Below, piece by piece: positions 24,908 through 33,521 of a stretch of 64,000 bases of DNA. The position numbers were made by a program, and so were the translations under genes. The first letter of the stretch is position 1. Each line of letters opens with the position of its first letter. The DNA comes from Desulfobaccales bacterium (GTDB taxonomy: Bacteria; Desulfobacterota; Desulfobaccia; Desulfobaccales; 0-14-0-80-60-11), in the NCBI GenBank assembly GCA_041648175.1, contig JBAZPO010000014.1, positions 1 through 64,000 of the forward strand, read 5' to 3'. The notes beneath the pieces are model-generated. The model did no database searches, was not told the DNA's origin, and saw only the letters and a list, made by a program, of their open reading frames with translations.

Positions 24908-27592
24908 TTATTGATTAAACAGGTTTGCCTGCAGATTCTTTACAGAATAAAAATTCATCTCGCCCCAATTTTCTCCCACCCTGAGGTCCACTGTCAGAGG
25001 CACTTTCAACCGCACGACCCCCTCCATAACCTGCCGCACCAGTCGTGCGGTGTCCGCCAATTCAGTCCGGGGCACTTCAAATAAAAGCTCGTCATGGAGT
25101 TGCAGGAGCATCTGTCCAGATAAGCCTGCCTTCGCTAGCGCCGTTTCCACTTCCAGCATTGCTTTTTTGATGATATCCGCCGCGGTTCCCTGGAGCGGGG
25201 TGTTAATGGCGCTGCGCTCCGCCTCCTGCCGCACGATACGGTTGCTGCTGGTGAGCTGCGGCGTCTGCCGCCGGCGTCCCATGAGCGTGGTCACCCAGCC
25301 CCCCTCTCGAGCCTGCTGCAAGGTATTCTCCAAATATACCTTAACCCCGGAGTATTTGGCAAAATAACGCTGAATAAACTCACTAGCCAAGCGATTGCCC
25401 ACCCCTAGCTGTTTGGCCAGGCCGAAGGCGCTCATGCCGTAAATAATGCCGAAATTGACCACCTTGGCCTGCCGGCGCATCTCCGGAGTCACCAACTCAG
25501 GATGGATGCCGAACACTACCGCTGCGGTCTGACGGTGGATGTCGATCCCGTCCTTAAAAGCCTTGAGAAGAATAGGGTCCTCAGAGAAATGGGCCAGGAT
25601 GCGCAGTTCCATTTGGGAATAATCGGCGCTGAGGAATACCCGGCCGGTTTCCGGCACAAAGGCCTGGCGAATCTGCCCTCCCAACTCCCCCCGGACCGGG
25701 ATGTTCTGCAAATTGGGGTCCCGGCTGGAAAGACGCCCCGTGGCCGCCACCGACTGCAGAAACGTGGTGTGCACCCGTCCGGTAGCCGGGTCCACCAACT
25801 TCAGGAGGGCGTCTACGTAGGTGGATTTGAGCTTGCCCATGCTGCGGTACTCCAGGACCTTGGCGGCGATGGGACTTTCTGAGGCCAGGGCCTGAAGCAC
25901 CTCCACGTCGGTTGAGTAAGCGGTTTTGCCCCGCGTCCGCTTTTGGGGTGTGAGCTTCATTTTCTCAAAGAGGATGCGGCCCAATTGCTGGGGCGATTGG
26001 ATAAGAAATTCTTCACCCGCCAGGGCATAGATTTCTTGTTCCAGCCCCTGCATCGCCCCTGCCAGGTCCTGGCCGAAGCGTCGCAGAAATTCCCGGTCCA
26101 GGAGGATCCCACGGGCCTCCATGCTCGCCAGGGTACTGACCAACGGCAATTCCAGGCCCGTATAGAGCTCCCAGAGGCCTTCCTGGCGCAGCTCCTTTTC
26201 AAGTAAGGGCCAGAGGCTGAGGGCCACCTCGGCCCGGTTGGCGGCGTACTGACAGGCCAGATCCCGGTCCAACTTAACCGCCGTGGTGGGCCGGCCCGCT
26301 AGTTCTTTGGGGCCTTGCAGAGTTATTCCCAGGTAGTGCAGCGCCACATTTTCCAGGGTCTGCTCGTACCGGCCGGGGTTGAGGAGGTATGAGGCCAGCA
26401 GAATATCGCCGGTAAGTCCCTTAAGCTTCTTCCCAAAACGATGGGCCAGGAGCAGTGCGGCCTTGAGATCCGCCCCCACTTTGGCAATCTCCGGCGCAGC
26501 CCAAAGCGGCCCCAGTTTCTCCCACACGACGGATTCCCCCGGTGTCAACGGGACATACGCAGCTTCACCGCTCTGCCAGGCCACCCCGACCCCGGCGACC
26601 TCCGCCAGCACCGGGTGCTGTTCGCTGGTGACAAAGCACAATCCCATCTCCCCTGCGTCCCCCACAGCCCTGGCTAGCCGCTCCAGCTCATCGGCCCCAA
26701 GCGCTAAGGAACAGGCCGCCGTTGGTTGGGAATCGAATCCCAAATCCTTGGTCAATTTGGTGAATTCCAGATCCACGAACAGCTGACGTAGGGTTTCACG
26801 ATCCGGCGGGCCGGGGTGGAGCGCCTCCAGATCCACTTCCAACGGCACCTGGTCATCGAGTTCCGTCAACTGCCGGCTGAGCCGCGCCAATTCGGCATGT
26901 TCCTGCAATCGGGCTTTCACCGCTTTTTCTTTAAGGTCACTTATATGGGCCAGCAAATTTTCCAGGTTATGGAACCGGACGATCAACTTGAGGGCGGTCT
27001 TTTCCCCGATGCCCGGCACCCCGGGAATATTGTCGCTGGCATCTCCCGCCAAAGCCCGCACTTCCACCAGTTCTTGTGGGTCCAAGCCATATTTTTCCCT
27101 AATAGCCGCCGGGTCGTACCGCACCTCCTTCATGGGATCCCACATGTCCACCCCCTCGGCCACCAGGGGGAGGAGATCCTTGTCCCCGGAAATGATTTCA
27201 ACCTCATAGCCCTGCTCCCGGGCCCGCCGCACCAAGGTGCTGATAAGATCATCGGCTTCATAGCCTTCATACACCAGGGAAGGCAGATTGAGAGCATCGA
27301 TAATCTGGCGGATGTAGGGCAGCTGGGTCACCAGGGCCTCCGGCATAGGGGGCCGGTGCGCCTTGTAGTCTTTATAGAGGTTATGCCGGAAGGTGGGGCC
27401 TTTGGCGTCGAATACCAGGGCCAGATGTTGGGGTTGCCGCTCCCTGAGCACCTTGAGGAGCATAGTGGTCACCCCGTAAGTGGCGTTGGTGGGCACCCCT
27501 CGGGAATTGGACAGGGCCGGCAGAGCATGAAAGGCCCGGTAGAAATAGGAGCTGATGTCAATAAGATAGAGGACACGGGATTCTTTGGCCAT
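24908..27592 (-). CDS. polA: DNA polymerase I with degenerate 3'-5' exonuclease domain
   Basis: An 894-residue DNA polymerase I for Okazaki fragment processing and repair. Residues about 1-290 are the 5'-3' nuclease (YLIDISSYFYRAFHALP, YEADDLISTL, SGDKDLLPLV, GDASDNIPGVPGIGEKTA). Residues about 290-480 align with the proofreading domain but lack its acidic residues: the motif I DxE is VTSE, the motif II KYD is KAA (KVGADLKAAL), and the motif III YAAxDAD is YAANRAE. The polymerase domain (about 480-894) has DYSQMELRILAH, RRQAKVVNFGIIYGMSAFG and QLHDELLFEV. So it should polymerise and remove primers but not proofread, like Taq polymerase. Downstream (24664-24907) is AT-rich and has an AATATCAA / TTGATATT stem. 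Confidence 0.95.
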   Translation of the reverse strand: MAKESRVLYLIDISSYFYRAFHALPALSNSRGVPTNATYGVTTMLLKVLRERQPQHLALVFDAKGPTFRHNLYKDYKAHRPPMPEALVTQLPYIRQIIDALNLPSLVYEGYEADDLISTLVRRAREQGYEVEIISGDKDLLPLVAEGVDMWDPMKEVRYDPAAIREKYGLDPQELVEVRALAGDASDNIPGVPGIGEKTALKLIVRFHNLENLLAHISDLKEKAVKARLQEHAELARLSRQLTELDDQVPLEVDLEALHPGPPDRETLRQLFVDLEFTKLTKDLGFDSQPTAACSLALGADELERLARAVGDAGEMGLCFVTSEQHPVLAEVAGVGVAWQSGEAAYVPLTPGESVVWEKLGPLWAAPEIAKVGADLKAALLLAHRFGKKLKGLTGDILLASYLLNPGRYEQTLENVALHYLGITLQGPKELAGRPTTAVKLDRDLACQYAANRAEVALSLWPLLEKELRQEGLWELYTGLELPLVSTLASMEARGILLDREFLRRFGQDLAGAMQGLEQEIYALAGEEFLIQSPQQLGRILFEKMKLTPQKRTRGKTAYSTDVEVLQALASESPIAAKVLEYRSMGKLKSTYVDALLKLVDPATGRVHTTFLQSVAATGRLSSRDPNLQNIPVRGELGGQIRQAFVPETGRVFLSADYSQMELRILAHFSEDPILLKAFKDGIDIHRQTAAVVFGIHPELVTPEMRRQAKVVNFGIIYGMSAFGLAKQLGVGNRLASEFIQRYFAKYSGVKVYLENTLQQAREGGWVTTLMGRRRQTPQLTSSNRIVRQEAERSAINTPLQGTAADIIKKAMLEVETALAKAGLSGQMLLQLHDELLFEVPRTELADTARLVRQVMEGVVRLKVPLTVDLRVGENWGEMNFYSVKNLQANLFNQ

Positions 27593-28089
27593 GGGAAATC
27601 CTTTTCCACCTTATAGCCACTGCTGTCTCACCTGTCAACTCGAGAAGGATGCTTGTGTCCCCGCTTCAGAATTTATACAAGCTCAGACGAAAAAGGGTGC
27701 CACTACATTCAAATTGCCACTCAATAATTTCAACAACTTATGTTAGTAGAAATGCCCAAAATCGACCCCAATCGTCGAAGATGAGTCTGGGAGCGAAGCG
27801 ATCCGAAGAATTTTATAATTAAGCATAAATACAAATTCTTCGCTGCGCTCAGGATGACAAAACTGCTTTTCATAGAGATCTCAGATCTTGAGAACATGGG
27901 GGAGAAGGGGGGCAGGGGGCACGCCTGGGGGTATACCGTATCCCCTTGAAATGAAACAATCTGTCGGGGCCGACCTAGGTGTCGGCCCTCCATTAGGGCG
28001 GACACGCGGGTCTGCCCCTACAGGGTTTGTCGTTTTCCAATGTGAAGAGCATTACAGGCCATCATCCCAAGGGAGGGCGGCCGTTGAGT
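27593..28089. other. Intergenic region with dispersed palindromes
   Basis: No gene is supported here. At 27964-28021 there are copies of the GGGCGGACACGCGGG-type palindrome module and a related GGCCGACCTAGGTGTCGGCC palindrome. Between 27780 and 27860 the sequence reads like a common intergenic motif (GAAGAATTTT ... TTCTTCGCTGCGCTC). Confidence 0.5.
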
Positions 28090-28120
28090 AAAAAAGGTGT
28101 CTGGATTATAACCAGACACC
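28090..28120 (-). terminator. Strong rho-independent terminator of the PEP-CTERM gene
   Basis: GGTGTCTGG pairs perfectly with CCAGACACC across a seven-base loop, followed on the minus strand by six T residues. It lies 29 bases after the stop of the gene at 28149. Confidence 0.85.
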
Positions 28121-28148
28121 CTGTAGCAAGCACGGCTACAAGAGAAAT

Positions 28149-28727
28149 TTACCCTTGCCGGTGCTTTCTCCGGGCATAGGCCGCCAGCCCTACCAGGCCG
28201 GAGCCCAGGAGCAGCACCGTGCTGGGCAGGGGGATCACGTCAGATTTAGCATTTACAACCAACCCAGGGAAGTCGAATAAGTTTTGGAGGCCTCCGGTTT
28301 CCGTTATCTCTTTAGCAGTAGGAAATTTAAAATCAAAGGCTGCCAGTTCCCTCTCAAATCCGGTCGCCCCGTCAGAAAAAAAGGAAAGGGTGAATCGCTG
28401 TGGCACAGTTACATTGACGTCATATACCGTCAAGATGGCGAAATCGCTCACCCCCCCGCCTTCGAAAGCCGGTTCCAGCATCTTGATGCCATATTCCGCG
28501 AACTTCCCATTGTTGATAAAGTTGGCGACCAAGTTGCCGTCGATGAATACGCTTTCATTAGTCGTAGATACAGACGGGTTGCCCTGAGTTGTAAAGCCAG
28601 AGAAGGTCACCTTAGGGAGGGCGCCTTCTAAGGATTCATCAATGTTGATGGTCGGCACCGCCCAGGCTGAGGACGTGGCCAGGACCAGCAGGGCCGAGAT
28701 CGTCATGACGAAATGGGTTTTCTTCAT
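28149..28727 (-). CDS. Exported PEP-CTERM (VPLP) sorting-domain protein
   Basis: A 192-residue exported protein. It starts at the ATG at 28727 (AAGGGGAATTCTT upstream), with a signal peptide ending SSAWA. An upstream start at 28754 would add nine residues. The C-terminus, PLPSTVLLLGSGLVGLAAYARRK, read as PLPS then a hydrophobic helix then an arginine cluster, is the PEP-CTERM sorting signal processed by exosortase. Such proteins are linked to extracellular polysaccharide and biofilm formation. The middle has no recognised domain and looks beta-rich. It is a single gene with its own promoter and terminator. Exosortase is not in the window. Confidence 0.88.
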   Translation of the reverse strand: MKKTHFVMTISALLVLATSSAWAVPTINIDESLEGALPKVTFSGFTTQGNPSVSTTNESVFIDGNLVANFINNGKFAEYGIKMLEPAFEGGGVSDFAILTVYDVNVTVPQRFTLSFFSDGATGFERELAAFDFKFPTAKEITETGGLQNLFDFPGLVVNAKSDVIPLPSTVLLLGSGLVGLAAYARRKHRQG

Positions 28728-28934
28728 AAGAATTCCCCTTCTGCTGCGTTTCACTTACTTTCAGGTAAATATGCCCGTCGGCAATTTTACGCCGTGACAA
28801 TGAACATTATTGGATAGAAAGCCTTTGACGCAGAACCTCCTTTTCCGCTTTTTTGAAGAGTAGTTTATTCGGCTGGAAGAGCGGACAATTTTTGACTGGT
28901 TTACAAGAAGAACAAAAAAAGAATTGTAACTTAT

Positions 28935-28964
28935 CTTTTAAATTATTTTATTCCTATTGTCAAG
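28935..28964 (-). promoter_or_regulatory. Candidate promoter of the PEP-CTERM gene
   Basis: On the minus strand, TTGACA (28964-28959) and TAAAAG (28940-28935) are 18 bases apart. The sequence between is AT-rich. A leader of about 200 bases follows before the start at 28727. Confidence 0.4.
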
Positions 28965-29002
28965 GGATAAGATGAATTTTTGAGAAAGATGCTTGTGACG
29001 GC

Positions 29003-29102
29003 TATAGCGTTTGCCAAAAGTTTTTTCCTTTTATTCCCCTCTCCCATTGTGGGAGAGGGTTAGGGTGAGGGGGGATTAGAAAATCCTTTGGCAACGGGTA
29101 TA
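29003..29102. mobile_element. MITE-like element, short (100 bp) copy
   Basis: TATAGCGTTTGCCAAAAG at the left and CCTTTGGCAACGGGTATA at the right enclose only the CCCTCTCCC...GGGAGAGGGTTAGGG module (29036-29071). The rest of the gap 28965-29338 holds nothing recognisable. Confidence 0.7.
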
Positions 29103-29338
29103 AGTCTATACTTTCCCTTCGATTCCATTCCTTAAGTAATTACTTCAGGGAGTCGCTGAGACCGCTTACAGGCTCAAATCCTCTTATTTTGAATTCAAGC
29201 AATTTCCATTAATGCTGATAACTTACTTAAATAACAGATAATTATAAGATGACGGGTCGGACTGGCATAAAGAATTATTTCAGCCAGGATCTTCGGCCCG
29301 GCCTTTGCATAATTTATGGATAAAGGGAGGTAAGAGAC

Positions 29339-29494
29339 ATGGTGAGCTTGTGGTGGGGCGGCGCAGTTGTTCTGACGATTGCAGGAGCGTTGCTTTATTG
29401 GGGAGCCCGGGTGTTCGAGGTGGAAAGTTTCTATATCGACAGCAGCGCAATGTTGGGACTGGCCCTGGTCCTGGTGGGTTTGGCCCAGATCTGA
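29339..29494 (+). CDS. Small membrane protein (51 residues)
   Basis: A 52-codon ORF beginning MVSLWWGGAVVLTIAGALLY with a strong AAGGGAGGTAAGAGAC ribosome binding site just ahead of the ATG. Two hydrophobic stretches, residues about 6-20 and 37-50, surround a polar loop (RVFEVESFYIDSS), suggesting a two-helix hairpin in the inner membrane. The C-terminus is GLAQI. I do not recognise the family. The strong SD and the clean codon use support a real gene. It stands alone on the plus strand, converging on the gene at 29719. Confidence 0.6.
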   Translation: MVSLWWGGAVVLTIAGALLYWGARVFEVESFYIDSSAMLGLALVLVGLAQI

Positions 29495-29718
29495 TCCCGC
29501 TTCGCTTTCCCAGATATTCCTTTCTAACTACCAGCCATGCCGGGTGGGGAGAGTAAGCCAGCTTAAACAAACAGATAGGATGACTCAGCCATCTAAAGAT
29601 TATTCGAAGTCCCGGACGCTTGTAAGCCCCTCGGGCGACCCTGACGGAGCCTGCCGAAATAATCTCATGGCAGCAGGTACCGGCGCCACTGGTTACTGGC
29701 AATTCCGTCCTCGGGTCA

Positions 29719-30288
29719 TCACACCCGGGGCTTGCCCCAGATCTCCAGGACGGAGAGCTGCATGAACCGTTTGGACGCCGCGCTCTTGATGATGGCAACG
29801 GTGTCCCAGCCCCTGGCGGTGCCGCCGATGGCCACCACTTCTTCGCCTTCGGGAATGAGGCCCGCATCCACTGCCTCCATGACGATCTCGCAACACACCT
29901 TGAGCCCCTGTCCCAGGCGCCGCAAGGTATTGGCGATGAGCAAGGTGGGGGCGCTGCCCTTGAATTGGTCCGCCAGGCTCGCTTCCAGGGAATGGGTGAG
30001 AATGGTAGCCTTAAGGACCTTGCCCCCCAGATGGGTGATTTCTTGGTAGTGCTCGTCCCTAAACTCGTCGATATTCGGCCCCTTGAAGCCGACGGAGTGC
30101 CCCACTACCACCAGGTTGACGTCTTTGCCCTGCAGGCGCCGGGCAGCCTGGACCCCAGAATCTCCGGTGGTGGAGGCCACTACCAGATGACGAAACTTTT
30201 CAGCCACGGCCTTTTCCATCAAGTCCAAACAGGCCGCAGTGTTTTGCGGGCCTACACCCCGGAAGTACCACGCCTCTCTTTTAATCAT
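29719..30288 (-). CDS. Stand-alone pyruvate-kinase alpha/beta (C-terminal) domain protein
   Basis: A 189-residue soluble protein. HLVVASTTGDSGVQAARRL, then NLVVVGHSVGFKGP, then EVVAIGGTARGWDTVAI, match the alpha/beta allosteric domain found at the C-terminus of some pyruvate kinases. The TIM-barrel is absent, so it cannot be a complete pyruvate kinase. Such single-domain proteins are common in delta-like bacteria and archaea, with a role that is not established. It has no operon partner on the same strand nearby. The region 29495-29718 is non-coding. Confidence 0.82.
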   Translation of the reverse strand: MIKREAWYFRGVGPQNTAACLDLMEKAVAEKFRHLVVASTTGDSGVQAARRLQGKDVNLVVVGHSVGFKGPNIDEFRDEHYQEITHLGGKVLKATILTHSLEASLADQFKGSAPTLLIANTLRRLGQGLKVCCEIVMEAVDAGLIPEGEEVVAIGGTARGWDTVAIIKSAASKRFMQLSVLEIWGKPRV

Positions 30289-30573
30289 GGGTTTCTCCTC
30301 AAAGATAATTGCTGTGCTAAGTGTACCAAATGATCGATAAACTTGGACAAAAAAACCCTGGCAGAGTCAATCTTCAGCGTGATACAGCCCTCCCCAATAA
30401 TCCATATCCCCCAGCCATCTTCCCTTTGCCTTTGATCCCCATGGCCTGTCAAGACGGTTTCATGTTATTTGCAGGTTTGCCGATAAGAATATTTAAGAAA
30501 GAGCCAAGGGGCCCTGTGAAGGAAGAAGCCCTGGGGAGGGCCGAGGTTAAGCCGTTTTCTGTTTGGTGAACTT

Positions 30574-31488
30574 ATGAAAAATCCCATTGATAGCCTGAGA
30601 GCCTGTGAATCTCTTGACGGCAGAATAGGTCCGAGCCCCGGCTCCGAGGCCTCATCACAACATGGGCACTCTATTGTTTTATCATCTTTGCCCGCAGATT
30701 ATTCCGGAGAGGATGAAGCCCTGGAACGGAGCTTCAAAGAATTGGTGCGTTACTATCGCCACTCCAGCGTAGGGCGCCGCTGTCTGGGCATCGTTCACCA
30801 GATGAATACTCCGCTGCAGGTCCTCTCCTTCCAGCTGGACCTTTTGGAGCAGAAAGCCCGGGAAGAACTGGAGCTTCTCAGCGAATCTTCCCTGTCCAGC
30901 GCCGAAAAGCTGGAGACTCTGCATCTCTACCGCCAGGAAAAATTTCGCCAACTACGGAATGAACTGGAAAAGCTGCAAAACTTTACTCGAAGCCTGGCTC
31001 TTCAAGGGATGCATGAGGACACCCGGGAGAAGTCTCACCTGGATCTCAATCAGGTCTGTGGGCAGGAACTTGAACTCTATCTGTCTAACCCGATTTTCAA
31101 ACACCGGATTACCAGAGAATTTCACTTCGGGGATGGCCTGCCTCTAATCTATGGACACTATATCGATTTTAGTCAGAGTTTCCGGAATCTCATCGATAAT
31201 GCCCTGGAAGCTATGGAAGGATTGGAGCACTGCCACTTGACGGTGGTCACAGCCTGCCTGGATAGACGATTTATGGTGCGCATCGGTGACACCGGGGTAG
31301 GGATCCTGCCCGAACAATTACCCTGGATCTTCGAACCCTACTTCACTACCAAGCGAACCGCTGTCGGGCCCCGGGCCGGCCTGGGGTTGTTCATGGTCCG
31401 CCGACTCCTGGCTCCCTACAATGCCGAAATTCGAGTGGACAGCCTCCCGGGTGCGACTTGGCTGACCCTCTCGATTCCGCTGGTTTAA
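30574..31488 (+). CDS. Soluble sensor histidine kinase without recognised sensor domain
   Basis: A 304-residue cytoplasmic kinase. GIVHQMNTPLQVLSFQLDLL (H-box, His75) is the dimerisation/phosphoacceptor helix, followed by a long helical insert. The ATP-binding part has the N-box NLIDNALEAM, DTGVGI, FEPYFTTK and GLGLFMVRRLL. No membrane segment is visible, and the first 55 residues are disordered-looking, so the signal must come from a partner or from other domains. No response regulator is adjacent. Its last 171 bases overlap the convergent M48 gene. Confidence 0.88.
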   Translation: MKNPIDSLRACESLDGRIGPSPGSEASSQHGHSIVLSSLPADYSGEDEALERSFKELVRYYRHSSVGRRCLGIVHQMNTPLQVLSFQLDLLEQKAREELELLSESSLSSAEKLETLHLYRQEKFRQLRNELEKLQNFTRSLALQGMHEDTREKSHLDLNQVCGQELELYLSNPIFKHRITREFHFGDGLPLIYGHYIDFSQSFRNLIDNALEAMEGLEHCHLTVVTACLDRRFMVRIGDTGVGILPEQLPWIFEPYFTTKRTAVGPRAGLGLFMVRRLLAPYNAEIRVDSLPGATWLTLSIPLV

Positions 31489-32868
31489 GCTAAGAGGCGC
31501 AGGAGAATCTTCCTCCATGGCAGGCGCCGGCGCCGTTGCGGGAGCTTTGCCGGCAACGGGCTCGATCATCTGAGGTGGTGGCCGGCGGTTCAAATCCGCG
31601 GTTTGCAGGAAGACGTCCGCGGCCCGGCCGGCTTTGAAGTATTGAGCCACGAGTTGCAAACGGGCCAGGCGCTCCAAGGGCGGCGGGTGGTCATCCAAGA
31701 AATAGGTTCTTTGAAAAGGGTCATGATAGTTAACTCCAGCCATTCTCTCCCAAATGGCTGCCCCCTTCTCGATATTATAGCCGGCCTGAAAAGCATACCA
31801 GGCCCCATAAATATCTGCTTCCCGCTCATTATCCTTGGAAAAGACGCTTACTACCGCATTTTGGGACACCCGTCGCACGTCCGGCGACACCATGGCATGC
31901 CGCCAGTCCATGAGGCGGTTGAGGGATAACGTACTAAACGCGGTAAAGGCCTCCCCCACAAATTGTCCCAGTTCCCTGTGCAGTGCGCCTCGAACGAGGT
32001 GACCTTGGGTCTGATGAGCTAGTTCATGGCCCACAACTAAGGCCAGCTCATCGTCATTCAGACAGAAACTTACCAGGCGCTGGCTTAGAATGACTTGTCC
32101 GGGAGCGGCACAGGCATTAATAGTTCTGTCCTTTGTATTTACCAGAATGGCGTATTCCGCCGGTAAAAGTTGAGGATAAAGCACTTTCGTAAATTTTTGA
32201 TCATCACGCCTAATCAAAAGTTCCACCGGTCCGGTAAGGTAGCGCCCCCTGGCTTCCAGGTTGATATGCTTGAGGTCTAACATCATAGCAGGTAAGAGCT
32301 CCCCAGGAAGAGCCATCTTGACCATTCGTTGAATACTACTGGATCCGGAACGCTGAGAACTAGATAGTGGGAGGAAAAAGAGAAAATTCTTGAAAAAGTT
32401 GCGTGTCGTATTGATGGCTTCATCCCACGCCACCGCCTCGGTGGGAATGGGCCAGTTATTCACCGCCAGGATAATATCCCCCTGCTTCAAATTGGCATCC
32501 CGGGCCGGAGAGGGGTACCAGACCTGATCCACCACCACCTGGCCAGTGGCCGTGACCCACCAGTTAAAACCCAAGAAGGGATAGGTGCGGCCCTGAGTCT
32601 GGGGTAGCCACGGCATCAGACGGAGAAAGACCCGAGCGGCACGCTCAGATGACCATGAGGCATATGGGTGGCGTTTGGCGACGGCCAACTGAGCCGCCTC
32701 CACGTGGTGAGCCGTGGGGGTTGGCTGCGTCACCTCGGCACACCCGCCCAGGCTCAGAAGACCAAGGGCCAGAAAGACGATGAGCCTCAATTTGAAAATG
32801 TCTTGGGGACGGGGATATCCAGCCCAATATTCTCTGGCAAGGTCATCAGACCCGGAAGAAACCGTCAC
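31318..32868 (-). CDS. M48-family metalloprotease lipoprotein with PDZ-like segment
   Basis: A 516-residue envelope protease. A basic/hydrophobic stretch leads to the lipobox LSLGGC (Cys43), so the mature enzyme should be a lipoprotein. About residues 110-140 resemble a PDZ-like loop (ARDANLKQGDIILAVNN). The zinc site is H281-E-L-A-H285, with the third ligand in EREADIYGAWYAF. It is similar to BepA/YfgC-type outer membrane quality-control proteases. The GTG at 32868 gives a 42-residue leader before the lipobox; a TTG at 32790 would fit a normal lipoprotein start better. The C-terminal 75 residues are proline/alanine-rich or antisense-like and overlap the kinase gene. It follows the zinc-finger gene on the same strand. 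Confidence 0.82.
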   Translation of the reverse strand: MTVSSGSDDLAREYWAGYPRPQDIFKLRLIVFLALGLLSLGGCAEVTQPTPTAHHVEAAQLAVAKRHPYASWSSERAARVFLRLMPWLPQTQGRTYPFLGFNWWVTATGQVVVDQVWYPSPARDANLKQGDIILAVNNWPIPTEAVAWDEAINTTRNFFKNFLFFLPLSSSQRSGSSSIQRMVKMALPGELLPAMMLDLKHINLEARGRYLTGPVELLIRRDDQKFTKVLYPQLLPAEYAILVNTKDRTINACAAPGQVILSQRLVSFCLNDDELALVVGHELAHQTQGHLVRGALHRELGQFVGEAFTAFSTLSLNRLMDWRHAMVSPDVRRVSQNAVVSVFSKDNEREADIYGAWYAFQAGYNIEKGAAIWERMAGVNYHDPFQRTYFLDDHPPPLERLARLQLVAQYFKAGRAADVFLQTADLNRRPPPQMIEPVAGKAPATAPAPAMEEDSPAPLSLNQRNREGQPSRTREAVHSNFGIVGSQESADHEQPQAGPGPDSGSLGSEVGFEDPG

Positions 32869-32869
32869 T

Positions 32870-33502
32870 TCATGAATCCCCTGTGAGCAAATTGGTTATC
32901 TCAGCTGGAGTCGGTTTTCTCACTTGAGACTGCTCCCGTGAGTAAACCCGAGCTGTTTTAGACTCAGAACCAAAGCCCACATGATAAGAAGGACCAAGAC
33001 CAAAATACTGAAAAATCGCAGTAAGACTCTGGAAGATATAATATAATTTTGAAAATGATGAATTGATTAATCTATAAAAAGGTATACGGTAAACAAAATT
33101 TGATTTTTTATTTAACACTCTTTTATAACTAGTTCCCTTCCGTATTACTTTGCAGGTTTTATTTCGAGGTAATTTGGGCAATTCATTTTCTAAAATATTT
33201 TTTATCAAGGTTTTGGAAGAAGGTATATTAGTTAATGCCTTGGGAGTCGATATTGTGGCGAAAATATCATAATCATATTTAGCTTCACAGTTTTCACATA
33301 GGACAAAACTTTTTAGATAAGTCTTATATGTAATATTGAATAGGTTTAAATCTCTAGCCCCGATGGGTGGAATTTTCGGAGTTTTAAACTCAACGGTAAA
33401 GCTTTTTGTCAATATATTCATGGTGTTGCCGCAATATGCGCATCTTTGATAGTAATCACATTTATTATTACGCAAATCTTTCAAATAATTCCAACTATTC
33501 AT
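32870..33502 (-). CDS. Hypothetical protein with two CxxC zinc-ribbon pairs
   Basis: A 210-residue protein starting MNSWNYLKDL, with GAGGAAGG upstream. CAYCGN near the N-terminus and CENCEA about 50 residues later form a probable zinc ribbon. The remaining part is basic and helical; the end (ETKTARVYSREQSQVRKPTPAEI-like) is polar. The gene is much more AT-rich than its neighbours and may have been acquired. It lies 20 bases after the large exporter gene and one base before the M48 gene, so it is probably in their operon. I do not recognise a family. Confidence 0.6.
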   Translation of the reverse strand: MNSWNYLKDLRNNKCDYYQRCAYCGNTMNILTKSFTVEFKTPKIPPIGARDLNLFNITYKTYLKSFVLCENCEAKYDYDIFATISTPKALTNIPSSKTLIKNILENELPKLPRNKTCKVIRKGTSYKRVLNKKSNFVYRIPFYRLINSSFSKLYYIFQSLTAIFQYFGLGPSYHVGFGSESKTARVYSREQSQVRKPTPAEITNLLTGDS

Positions 33503-33521
33503 CTTAAGCTTTCCTTCCTCC

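Noticed and set aside
30321..30569. 82-codon ORF before the histidine kinase
   Set aside because: Low-quality composition and no ribosome binding site; the gap of 285 bases shows no better candidate.
31570..31600. GGTTCAAATCC string resembling a tRNA T-loop
   Set aside because: Lies inside the M48 gene; no acceptor or anticodon stems nearby. No tRNA was found anywhere in the window.
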